A stretch of 64,000 bases of DNA from Aquatica leii (lineage: Eukaryota; Arthropoda; Insecta; Coleoptera; Lampyridae), in the NCBI GenBank assembly GCA_035610365.1, contig CM069436.1, positions 54,265,505-54,329,504 of the forward strand, given 5' to 3'. Shown here one piece after another: positions 1-10,213 of the stretch. Position 1 is the first letter of the stretch. Each line of letters begins with the position of its first letter. The translations under genes and the position numbers were made by a program. Under the pieces are notes generated by a model. It was not told where the DNA came from. It did no database searches and saw only the letters and a list, made by a program, of their open reading frames with translations.

Positions 1-1860
1 ACTCCGTTCTCAAAATCTTCTGCATCTACAATTTCGCGCTAAATATAAGTGGTACATATCATCTGCAGCCAGTTATGTAAGCCACATAGCTTTTACAATT
101 CTATTGGCCTTATTATTATTATTATACTCTAAACCACAAAATTAAAATGCCGAACGCATTTTCAACTATTCTTTGTGCTCGTGACAATCGATAATTATTA
201 AGTAGTTAAAAATTATTTTCTTCACTGCGAGAACGCCGTGGTGTGAATAAGGTTTTACCAAATATTACTTTAACGGAAAGGCATCGTCTGCCAAAAATAT
301 TGTATTGGGCGGTAGATAAAGTATATTATACTTAATAGCTCTTTTTAAAGTTCATCTCAAAAATATACCTAATTATCTACCAAAGCAAAAAAAAACAAAT
401 TAGCTCATAAGTCAACTTTGTTCTAGGAAATTGAAGAAACTTTTGCAGGAAGAAACACAGTTCACAGTTGTAAGTAATGGTAGCTTTATCTCTTGAAGAC
501 GAATCACTCAATTCTCTTTCTGCAAGCTCTGTTACATTTGTAGCTGCTAGATCTGTTACACCAGAAAGAAGCAAACGTCAGCAAGAACGAAAACCACGTA
601 TTACCCCAAAAAAGGTCTTGATTGATAGTTACAGGACAAACCGTACAAGAATTGCGAGAAATTTCAAATCAGTTAGGAAACCTGTGGAAGGTAATAATAA
701 ATTTGAATGTTTTGGAGAATCCATCGGAAGCCAACTTGCAAAGATCTCCGAAATTTTGGCCCTTTAATCAATGTCGGCAATTCAGAGGTATCTGGTTGAG
801 GAACGTTTGGCAGTTTGCAACGAGCATTTGTCGCCGTTTAGCGAAGAAGGTACACCGTTAATAAACCCGTCTACTACAGCATATAGCGATAACAAGATTA
901 TATCACAAGCAATAGGAATTTTACTTGATACTGACTGTCGGCTGTAATCTGTCTTTGTTCAAGCTTTAATAAATTAGATATAAATGGATGCTGTTACCTT
1001 AATCTAATCTTAGAGTGCCAAATAGATGGCATCAACTATAGGTAAGAACGCAGATATTGTCTCGATACAAATCTCCAGATGGGCGTTATTTCCGGTTTCG
1101 TTTTGGCTGGTACAGAATCTGTTAGAAGTCTCCCAGATGCTCCTACAAATGCCTGCCGATGATTCATCGTCTAACCTCTTTGATCCAACAGTCTAACCCA
1201 CAAACGACCTTTACTTTTATACTTTTTTTTCTAATTCAGCGATGATATTGTCTAACACAATTTTTGCACTTATTCGTAAAAATTCGCGCGACATGTTTTC
1301 TCGTATCGTACAAACTGGCGCTGGCGCGAAAAAGACAATTTTATGTGTAAACCTTTACTGGCGCTTGTTTATGTTGTGTAATTTTTTTTATTCATATCAA
1401 TGGCACTGTCTTTTTCATAATGCGTTATTTTTTTTAAGCTTGATGCTGTGTTGCTTTTTATCGAGACAACCAATCATCCGCGGTCGCTATAGCGTCTTGT
1501 AATAATATAGCTTCTTTAACGGCTATATTTTTATCTTCGCATTTTTTATATTTTTGCGTTACGATCATTAAGAAATATGGTAGATATCAGCAATATCAAT
1601 CTGTTAACGGTGAATGAATAATTTTATTCAGTAAAGACATTTTTTTGAGCAAGCGTAGTAGTCATAATGACGACCAGTGATTCAGACTCTGTAACGAAAT
1701 GTTTTTTGCAATCGAATCGATGCCATTTTTTTGTTTAATCAACTTTTCTGTCGACGCTCAATAACTGCACCGTACATAAACAAAACGGTGAACAGCCTAA
1801 GATTCACTGTATGCGCCGCATTAACAAAAAGCGCAAGCATGTGATAAACAAAGTGTGAAA
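1..1860. other. AT-rich stretch with two unrecognised short ORFs
   Basis: No gene is recognised here. Two plus-strand ORFs stand out from the background: 477-767 (96 codons, Ser/Arg/Lys-rich N-terminal half) and 771-947 (58 codons, beginning MSAIQRYLVEERL). The second starts three bases after the stop of the first, so they may be one older coding region broken by a frameshift. The composition looks protein-like, but I cannot assign a family. The rest of the stretch shows nothing I can support. Confidence 0.3.
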
Positions 1861-1864
1861 ACTA

Positions 1865-2257
1865 TGTTTTCTTCATACCTCGGTCGAAAGTACGTACTTT
1901 CGTCCCTAATAGCAGGGACGAAAGTTAAACATTTACTCCCTTTGAGAAATACACGCGCGCCCTCTATAACGCCGGGAGGAAAGAATTTCTCATGCGTATT
2001 AATACTCGTAACTAGGGACTATTTATTCTGTTGCTACAACAAATCGTTTTATTTTATAATAAATAATATAATTTGTTAAACTAATGGAAATAAATACATT
2101 TTTGATAAAATGGAATAAATTTATTTTTAAAAAATATGACGACTTGACTCTTCGAATGTATTTGATGCCTGCCCCCATCAAAAACATGCTTATCAACATT
2201 TAAAGTTAAAAAAAGTAGAATGAATAACGTACTTTCGACCGGCTATGAAGAAAAATC
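1865..2257. mobile_element. MITE-like repeat with about 28-bp inverted ends
   Basis: The left end (1865-1893) and the reverse complement of the right end (2229-2257) agree at most positions; both carry TTCTTCATA, then CGGTCGAAAGTACGT. Just inside the left end is a perfect palindrome, CGAAAGTACGTACTTTCG. A second small hairpin, with arms GTCCCT and AGGGAC, follows. No coding capacity is seen. I infer a non-autonomous DNA transposon; the exact ends and target duplication are not certain. Confidence 0.45.
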
Positions 2258-2300
2258 GTATACACTACGCGGGCCAAAAGTTAAAATCTCGGTCCTGCGC

Positions 2301-2338
2301 GTCATGATGCCCTCGGCTTCGCCTCGGGGCATCATGAC
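2301..2338. repeat. GC-rich perfect hairpin, 12-bp stem
   Basis: GTCATGATGCCC at 2301-2312 is the exact reverse complement of GGGCATCATGAC at 2327-2338, leaving a 14-base GC-rich loop with a further short GGC/GCC pairing. It is a sharp GC island in an AT-rich context and lies between the MITE-like repeat and the Tc1-like relic. It could be a transposon end structure; no function can be read from the sequence. Confidence 0.6.
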
Positions 2339-2484
2339 ACCACTTCTACATTAACTGCAAACTAAATCAAAATCATAAAATAAAACAATATTGAAACAAT
2401 GCAGAAAGAAAAAAGTTTTATTCAAAATTACAAAAATTAATTAAGACAACATTATACAAAATATTATTTTATTCCAAACTAATC

Positions 2485-3090
2485 TTAATATTTAATCGGC
2501 CACCCTTTGCTTTTGATGACTAGTTGGCACCCTTTGGGCATAGAATTTACCAGTTTTCTAGTTCCTACCTTGAAACACTGATGCCAGACGAAAATTAGAG
2601 ATTCTATTAATTTGATTTTCGTTATCGGCTTTCTTTTTGATACTGTATTTGATATCATTTGCCACAAGTTTGTGATTAAGTTCAGGTTTGGCGATTGAGC
2701 TGGCTAGTCCAATCTCTTAATTTTGTTGATCTATCTATATGCACAATTGAACCTGTTTTGATCGATGGCAAGAAGCGTTATCGTCTTAAAATATAAATGT
2801 TTCTTCGTCAAACAAATATGTTCCACTACGTATATAGCATCTTCTTCTGCAATACATCGATGTACTTGGTGCTGTTCATCACTCCAAGAGACGATATGTA
2901 GTTGACCAACTCCACGGTCGAAGATGCAACCCCCATACTATGACAGAGGTTGGGTGTTTTAATTGTTGGAAGGAAATTCTTCTACAGGAAACCTTCTGAC
3001 GTACTTATTTCCAGCATGATTGTTAAAGATAGATTCATCAGTGAATAGTACCTTCTGCCATTGATATTCCTTAACCCATTTCAAAATTTA
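2485..3090 (-). pseudogene. Tc1/mariner-type transposase relic
   Basis: Minus-strand translation with several frameshifts and stops recovers a run of Tc1-family landmarks. These include a segment like the FTDES region (IFNNHAGNK), the KTPNLCHSMGVASST block, the block after the second catalytic residue, then PAQSPNLNLITNLW, where the conserved Trp before PAQSPNLN is replaced by a TAG stop. The C-terminal part, ending near SKGWPIKY, is an open 60-codon stretch (2485-2667). This family cuts and pastes DNA at TA dinucleotides in the nucleus. The copy cannot make an active enzyme. Inverted terminal repeats were not resolved. Confidence 0.75.
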
Positions 3091-3316
3091 TTTTTTTAAT
3101 CCTGATTAACTCTAAATAACGACATATAGTCACTCGTCAATTACACTGAAGTGAAAAACTTAGGATTAACATTAATCATTTGCTAATTACGATAATATAA
3201 TTAAACGTAATTAGCTTTGCAATGCAAAAAATTTTGGTTAAACGAAAAAAAAAATTTTTAACACCACTCTATCTTTGGTTTAAATTAATGTTACAATTAG
3301 GCAAAGTAAATTGCAG

Positions 3317-3318
<2 letters not shown>
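3091..3318. other. AT-rich left flank of the (TA)n chain
   Basis: Plain AT-rich sequence between the Tc1 relic and the first (AT)n run. None of the motifs that mark the interior ends of the neighbouring units occur on this side, so this looks like the sequence into which the chain was inserted. Confidence 0.4.

Positions 3319-3374
<56 letters not shown>
3319..3374. repeat. (AT)n microsatellite, left boundary of unit A
   Basis: About 28 uninterrupted AT dinucleotides. It is the leftmost of five long (TA)n runs that separate the motif-ended units described below. Confidence 0.95.
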
Positions 3375-3376
<2 letters not shown>

Positions 3377-4854
3377 GTTTTTGTATCAAGTCTAGATCCG
3401 ACTAAAATCATGACAACCCGAGATCCGCCACAAGGAAAAAATATAAGAAATTTTTTTTTGCCTTAATACGTTTATGTCAAGCAACTGAACCATTTTTCCC
3501 TCAGAGGGGAAAAGATTTTGCAAATTGATAAACCAATTACAAAACTAGATCCTTTAGAATAAGAGTTAAGTCAACGTATATGTTTGTTTATTTAGAGATA
3601 CATGAGTGAACATGAGATCCAGCAGCGTTGTCAACTTCTAGGATCTCACGTTGAACATAATTCAGCTACAGTAAGATACGAATAATGACGGCGCAATTTA
3701 ATTCTATTAATAGACCTCTTAGTATACAGAATCTGTTGTGTGACCTTGCAACAAGTTTCAGTTCAGTTTGATTATAATATTGTATTAAGTTACTTCCTAT
3801 TAAACAAAGTTATCTCTCGTTTTGAATTAATTTTGTTGACCAACTTAGCAGCAGGTTGAATTTTACAACGTTTTCAGTAATGTAAAATACAATTTAAAAT
3901 CAAACTTTCCAAGTTTACATCGACATGAAATTTTATAGTGATTTTTTCTGTTTGCTAATATGTTTTTTTTAGTTTTTAATTAAAGACACTTAGGATATAA
4001 TGGTTTGGTGTGTTTTATGTAGTTGTAATAGTAGAAAAAGTGTAAATAAGAAGGTTTAATTGAATAGTACAATCACATGTATGTTCATACATTGACACTT
4101 CAATTAGCCTTACATTTGTTATTAAGAATCTTTTTCAATTAAACCTAAATAATAAATCACTGTTTTTTAATTTACTTTATTTGATTTGTCACATATCTTT
4201 TATTGACATTTTTATTTCAAATGTTGATGTTTTACGTATAATGGAACTAAAATTTCTAGTTTTTTAATCGAAAGAACTGTATATTTAGTATATTACAACT
4301 GATCAGAAAGGAAACAATAGTTTCCAACGAGTTTCATAAAAATTGTTACTAAATTAACTATAAGTCTTAGTCTAAAAAATGTCTTCTTTACTTTAAACTA
4401 AAGAAGTTGTTAAAAAAATTGAAGTAAATATTGCTTAATTGCGTAGATCCACAATTCTCCAAAAATAGTTTTTTTAGGAAATTACAGTTTGTTAACGTTA
4501 TAATTATGATTGTACGTCTGAAACATTGAAATTAGAGCAGTTACAATTTTTTTTTAAGAATAACTTTAAGTAACTTGATAAATCATTTTATGTTTGTAAA
4601 TTAACATATAACTTGTTGATCTCAAAAATTTTCAATGTACGAATAATCTCAGAACTTCAATTTTTACTTAATTCAGGCCTAGCAAAGTTTCGATCTTGTA
4701 GTAAACTAAGCCACGACTAGTGGTTCCACTTTATACATAGAAGATAGATGCTTTATGTTATCTCAAACGGATGATTTAAGAGTCGATATAAAAGCTTTTG
4801 TTAAGGTAATTTAAAAAGTAAATTATGTGTTTGGCCTTTTTTTTCTTTGTTTGG

Positions 4855-4900
4855 ATTATTAGCGACTTGCGGCTTAGAACGCGTTGTAATGAAACCATTT
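4855..4900 (-). other. Fragment resembling the Penelope tail at 46.98 kb
   Basis: On the minus strand the segment ending in TCTAAGCCGCAAGTCGCTAA matches, with a few differences, the tail seen at 46980-47010 (GTCTAAGCCGAAAGTCGCTT). The latter has the GAAA of a hammerhead core; here it reads GCAA. I take it as a degraded piece of the same family of Penelope 3' sequences. Confidence 0.35.
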
Positions 4901-6405
4901 TGAATTTATAGGTTTGATCCTAGTTTATTTTTGTCAACCAAAAGAAAAAGCTGTATTTGACTTTTGCAGCTTTGTTGTTTGTGAACTCAAACAAACTGAC
5001 GTTTTAGAAGACATCCAGACTTGCAACTTCAGAGTGCTAATTGCCATTGATGAAACTGAAAATGCTGGTTGCGGACGGACAAGTTTAACTTATTAGGAAC
5101 CATCAAAGTTTAATAGTCTGGTTGTTCTATTAAGTTAGACGAAAATCGCTTATAATCAAATCAAGAACAGTCAATGGTCAATTACAAATCCTTAACCTAT
5201 ATAATTATTTACAAAATAAAGTACTGGTATTTTACGATAAATTGTTTTTGACAAAAATCAGTATTTCTTTTACACAGCGCTTTAAATCATATTTTTTGTA
5301 GTACAAAACATTTCAAATACAATTGTAACTTGAGTTTATTATACTGTGTAGCTAAAAAACTAATACAATTTTTGAATAATTAGTAAAGAATTATGTCATG
5401 TACATACATATAGTTAAAAATTTGTGTAAAACTAGAAAAATTTTTAGAGCTGTTATGGTAATTTGTAAATTTGTGCAAAATACAACAGCTTGTGTATGTA
5501 CAAACTTTTTTTTAGAGTATTTTGACTTATTTCTATATCTCAATTACAGAGTTTACATAAATGGCAAATCTTTTATGCAACCGCAACACTCCTATAAAAA
5601 ACGTTATCAACTCTAATTGTGTATTAATTTTCTAATAGTATAAAAAACAGAAAGTGTAAAACTGTCTTAACTTATTTTGTTATGCATATGCGTGTTTTCT
5701 TCTTCTTAAGCAAAGTTGGAATATCAATAATATTGTATGAAAGTTGTATTATGATTATTTCGGCTTAAAACTAAACAACCAATATAAATGATTGGTATTA
5801 CATAAAATATGCCATGCACGTGTTGAGCATCCTAAAAAATAAAAGCGTGTTTGTTATTTGTTTGTTTTTACACTTTGGTGGAAATCAGTAAACAATGCCA
5901 AATGCTTCTTTGGTGCCACGTTAAAGTTACAAAATACCATCTTTCTAAATCTAATGAATCTAATCCAATAAAGTAAAAACTCATTAAATTAGAAATGTAT
6001 AATGTGATCAACTAAGAAGTATCTTAAAGTCGCAGAAATAAACTCAAGCTCAATAAAACAATTTAATGTAAATTTAACTCTTCTAAAGGATTCCGCTGAA
6101 ATTCTGAAATCTTGGTTTCAGAGATTAACATCTTGACCGCTACGTGTTACAATAATTTTTCTTATATAGCTTAGCTTTAATGTTTAAGTTATCAAAAATC
6201 GCGCGAATTCTGTAGCAAATGTAATTCAACACACCATCAACTCTAAAACTTCGTTTTATTAGTTAATTAGAAAAAATACCTACGTTGAAAACAGAAACCA
6301 ACATAAATATTTAATAGAAGCATCCGTTGTTTTTTTTTTTTTTAAATTGAGACTGCATTTATGCCGTACATTTATATGAGTTTTATTTTATTACGCACGT
6401 CTATT

Positions 6406-6930
6406 ACTCAGTAAAAAGTAAGATAACATAAAAATTTATTGGTAAGTTTTTACTCTTGGTAATAATTAAGTAATTGTGTTACACTTTCAGGTAGGAAAAG
6501 CAAAAAACTCACACTTGGTAGATTTTTACAGACGACGTTTCGTGGCGTTATTGTGCGCATTTCATCATGTCCAATAAAAAACCAGCTCAAGATGAACTGT
6601 CCAATGAACTAGTCACAAAATGAAAATTTAATAATAAAGCAGACAATGACATTGACAGTTAGTGTAGAGATAAAAATATAATAAATTACAAACAGAAAAC
6701 CACTACACAGACAAACATCATCTAACTTATTTATAGTTAGTTGTGATGGTTTGTTCATTTATTGAATTGAATATCTTGGGCCCGTTTTTTATTGACCATC
6801 CTGAAGTGCGCTCAACAGCGCTACGAAACGTCGCTTGTAAAAATCTATCAAGAGTGAGTTTTTGGCTTTTCCTACCTGAAGGTGTAATACAACTACTTAA
6901 TAAAAATTTATCTTACCACAGAATAATTAT
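6406..6930. mobile_element. Inverted pair of Penelope-type tails with hammerhead-like cores
   Basis: Arms of roughly 150 bp at 6406-6560 and 6790-6930 are inverted copies with scattered differences; both contain the GTAGGAAAAGC segment and GACGTTTCG or its complement. On the plus strand 6802-6835 reads CCTGAAGTGCGC, a six-base loop, GCGC, then ACGAAACGTC. On the minus strand 6570-6535 reads TGATGA, a GCGC stem, then ACGAAACGTC. These match the CUGANGA-stem-GAAA layout of type I hammerhead ribozymes found in Penelope-like elements, each with one or two core changes. No reverse transcriptase remains between them. Confidence 0.45.
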
Positions 6931-8446
6931 TGAAAAAATGTGTAAAACACATTCCTTGCGAATTATACACTATACTTTTTCTACAACTACAATCTGTTTA
7001 ATTATTATTCAAAGTCAAATTAAACTTTTTACAAGAACAAATAACGCAAAAAATAAATAATCTGAATTTAAAAATTTGTGTTGGTAGTATACCTGCATTA
7101 ATACCTAAAATTACAATTAAAAATTATATGTCCAAACTGTATTTATTTTATGTCAATTTGTCAGTGTCTATGTAACAAATTATAAATGTAACTATTATTT
7201 GAGTTTAGCTTTTTACCTCTATTTAAAAAAATTGTAATTATAACTTGCTTTAAATACATTTTAGTTAACTTTATAGATCATTTACTTTTTTAATTTTTTT
7301 AATACATTGATTTTAAGCAAACGTTAATATGAATGAGCTGAGTCAGTTTAAAAAATATCGATTGTTTACAACATTTTGCTTTTACAGCTAGTAAATAAAA
7401 GAAATGTATTTATGAGAAATGTAAATGTTATTTCTTACAAGCTATAAAGAATAAGATGTGAATATGACAAAGCAAATAAGGTAAATTTGTAAATATTTAG
7501 AAATAATTTGTAATTAATGGGTGTTATTATTAGGATTGGAGATTCACAAACTAAAAAAGTAATAAAAAAATTAGCGGTTTTAATAGCATAATTTTGGAGT
7601 AAAAACTGTTTTAATCTTTTTATAACGAACATTTAAAAAATGCAAGAAAAAGTTAATTACCGCAATGAATCGAATATGCTACAAAAATCTACTGTGAATT
7701 TAAATATAAGAAATATTGCAATAAATAGAAATTTTAAACATAACAAATTAATTGCAGCTCAGCAATCTCGTTACTTAGAAAAATGATACTAAAGAAAAAA
7801 CAAGATGACAATTACAAAAGTGAAGATAACAGTGATTGTTTTCGCTAATAATTACTTTTAAATACGTAATTTTTTCAATGTACATATAACCCAGTGATTT
7901 GTACTAGTTTTGTAACCATTGATTGTTCTTGTAGAACTTATCTTATGAAGAAAGGTTTTACTGTAATTTTTAGTCTAAATGCTTATAAACTTTCACAAAC
8001 AACTCGATTACAATTTTGTTTTATCTAAGTGAACATGTGTAACTTAAACGCACATCGACTCGGTAGGAATGTATGCAAGATAAAAATAATGCTATCTTTG
8101 CGTATAAATAGCTTTAAAACACATATAAAACGAGATCCGACAGGTTGCCAAATATACCGGATCTCGACATAAGTCTAAAATCTAAATTAAAGTTATATAC
8201 AATAAAATTACTAGGGCGCCCTCTTCAGCTTAAACAGTTGAACTGCTTGTGTATAAAATTGGTCAAAAAGGGTAAAAAGTGAGCTCCAGGCAAAAATTTG
8301 GAATTTTACTCTACATCAAATGTCTTCTTAAAAAAACATTATATACACATAGATACAAGGTGAGATCCAAAATCGGATCTCACCTTACAAAACGGATCTA
8401 GTGTTGTTCAGTTTATAAGACGAACGGATCTGACCTTGTTACAAAA

Positions 8447-8450
<4 letters not shown>

Positions 8451-8489
<39 letters not shown>
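8451..8489. repeat. (AT)n run at the A/B junction
   Basis: Nearly 40 bases of pure AT repeat. AGATCCG-type motifs lie on its left and GTGGCACC-type motifs on its right, so it separates two differently marked units. Confidence 0.95.
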
Positions 8490-8490
<1 letters not shown>

Positions 8491-8759
8491 GTAAGTGTTG
8501 AATTATGTGGCACCCACCATGACTATTGCATAAAAGACACCCGGGTGTATAAATTCTTTGATAATATATGTCATTGTGGCATATCGACTTGTGTGATGCA
8601 AATGGCACCCATTTGTATAAAAATACATGTTTAAAATAGTAAATGACACCCAACATTGTTGTCATATAAATTAAATAGTAAAGGTGCCAGTTAGTAAATA
8701 TTTCGTTTTTAATTAAACTGTATGTATATGATTATATTTCACTTCTATCATGCTGCTTA

Positions 8760-9960
8760 TATAGAGTGGGTGTTTGAAAAAAGACATCCCAGCTTTAGGA
8801 CACTTTTGGGACACAACTTTAAGTGTCAAACTTGACATTGACACATCAACCCTCTGAAGCCAGCAACCCTTAACTTAAGAATTTAAATAAGGGAAGGGGG
8901 TTGATCGAACCTTCATTTAAAACCTCCTATTCTCTATGAGGACAGCATGGCAAAAAGTGGTTTTATTGAATTTTTTTGTGTTCCTATGAAAAACAACCCT
9001 CTAGATTAAGTAAAGTGGGGGAGACTAGTTTTTTAACAAACGCTTTGACAGGTCGATTCTTGATTTTTAGTAAATAACTTGAGGTATTTAACTTGACATT
9101 GACACATCAACCCCGTAGCTCCAACAACCCCTAACTCAAAAATTTAAATAAGGAAAGGAACTCGAATGACTCTTCATTTAAAGCGTCTTTAAATTCTCTA
9201 TGCGACAGCATGGCCAAAAATTAATTTAGCCAATTCTTTTTCGTCTTCTTTAAAAACAACCCTTTAGATTAACTAGGTTCTTAAAAAAACGCTCGGGCAG
9301 ATCGATGCTTGATTTTTAAAAGACAACTTTAAATTTCAAACTTGACATTGACACATCAACCCCCTAGCTCCAGCAACCCTTAACTCAAGAATTTGAATAG
9401 GGAAAGGAGGTCGAATGACCCCTCATTTAAAGCGTCTTTGAATTCTCTATGCAACAGCATAGCTGAAAATAGTTTTTTCCAATGTTTTTTCGTCTCTATT
9501 AAAAACAACCCTCTAGATTAACTAAGGTGGGGAGACTAAGTTATTAAAAAACACTTAGACAGGTCGGTTCTTGATTTTTAGGAGACAACTTTTAATATCA
9601 AACTTGAAATTGACACACCATCCCTCTAGATCTAGCAACCCCTAATTCAAGAGAAGGGCGTCAAACAACCTGTCATTTAAAAGGTCTTTTAATTCTCTAT
9701 ATAACAGCAAGGCCAAAAGTAGTTTTATTAATTTTTTTTGTCCCCATAAAAACAACCCTCTAGATTACGTAAGGTGGGGGTGTTGTTTAGAAAAAATCGT
9801 AAAACACGCCACTTTTGACTTTTTGAACGACACATTTTGGCGTCAAATTTGATTTTGTCAGGTCAATCTTCTAGCCCCAATAACCCCCAACAAAAACAAA
9901 AATTATAGTAAGGTGGTCGAGTAACCCTGATTTTAATGGTCTCTTGATTCTCTACGTGTG
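8760..9960. repeat. Five tandem units of about 250 bp (left arm)
   Basis: The block AACTTGACATTGACACATC and diverged forms of it recur at about 8828, 9089, 9338, 9600 and 9844. Each is followed by CTCTATG..ACAGCATGGC-like and ACAACCCTCTAGATTA-like segments, giving spacings of 261, 249, 262 and 244 bp. A single inverted copy sits at about 10235-10385. The array looks like the long, internally repeated end of the mariner-like transposon whose coding remnant is at 10046-10213. Confidence 0.8.
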
Positions 9961-10045
9961 TGCATGATTGCTTTTAAGTTTATAAAAATTTTAAAAGTGT
10001 AGAAAAATTTAAAACATCAAAATTCAACGTCAGAAGAAATTTTTA

Positions 10046-10213
10046 TTAGTTCAACAAATGCTCAAATTGTGCGCCACCAACTTCCATACAGTAATACAAA
10101 TTCTGCTCTAAACGTTTCCTTACATTTTGGAAGATATATGGCGTAATTTAACGACATTCTTTAATATTGCGTCGACGAAATTTTTTCAGAGACCCTGGTT
10201 CCGTTGCGTAAAT
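10046..10213 (-). pseudogene. C-terminal remnant of a Tc1/mariner-type transposase (left arm)
   Basis: The minus strand encodes IYATEPGSLKKFRRRN, an in-frame stop, then ITPYIFQNVRKRLEQN and ending in GGAQFEHLLN and a stop. This is the usual C-terminal end of IS630/Tc1-mariner DDE transposases of insects (VR..F..R...C....G..FEHL). Everything upstream, including the catalytic acidic residues, is missing; the sequence passes straight into an inverted copy of the neighbouring 250-bp unit. It is a dead fragment lying inside unit B. The same remnant, with two amino acid differences, lies in the right arm. Confidence 0.8.

Larger units (their letters stand above)
3375..8450. mobile_element. Unit A: (TA)n-bounded element with AGATCCG end motifs
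   Basis: Both flanks are (TA)n runs. Inside the left end AGATCC or AGATCCG recurs near 3395, 3419, 3546 and 3613, with one inverted GGATCTC near 3640. Inside the right end the inverse form CGGATCT recurs near 8158, 8374, 8394 and 8424, with two direct copies at about 8131 and 8363. So the motif mainly points inward at both ends, as in units B and C, but with a different sequence. No long ORF is present; the interior holds Penelope-type tails (6406-6930) and AT-rich DNA. I infer a non-autonomous element of the same type as unit C. Confidence 0.5.

Noticed and set aside
8408..8665. ORF with long Ile-Tyr repeats, also seen at 12496-13107 and 16878-17234
   Set aside because: The frames simply run through (TA)n repeats and motif clusters on both strands of the palindrome; the mirrored copies prove they are not independent genes.
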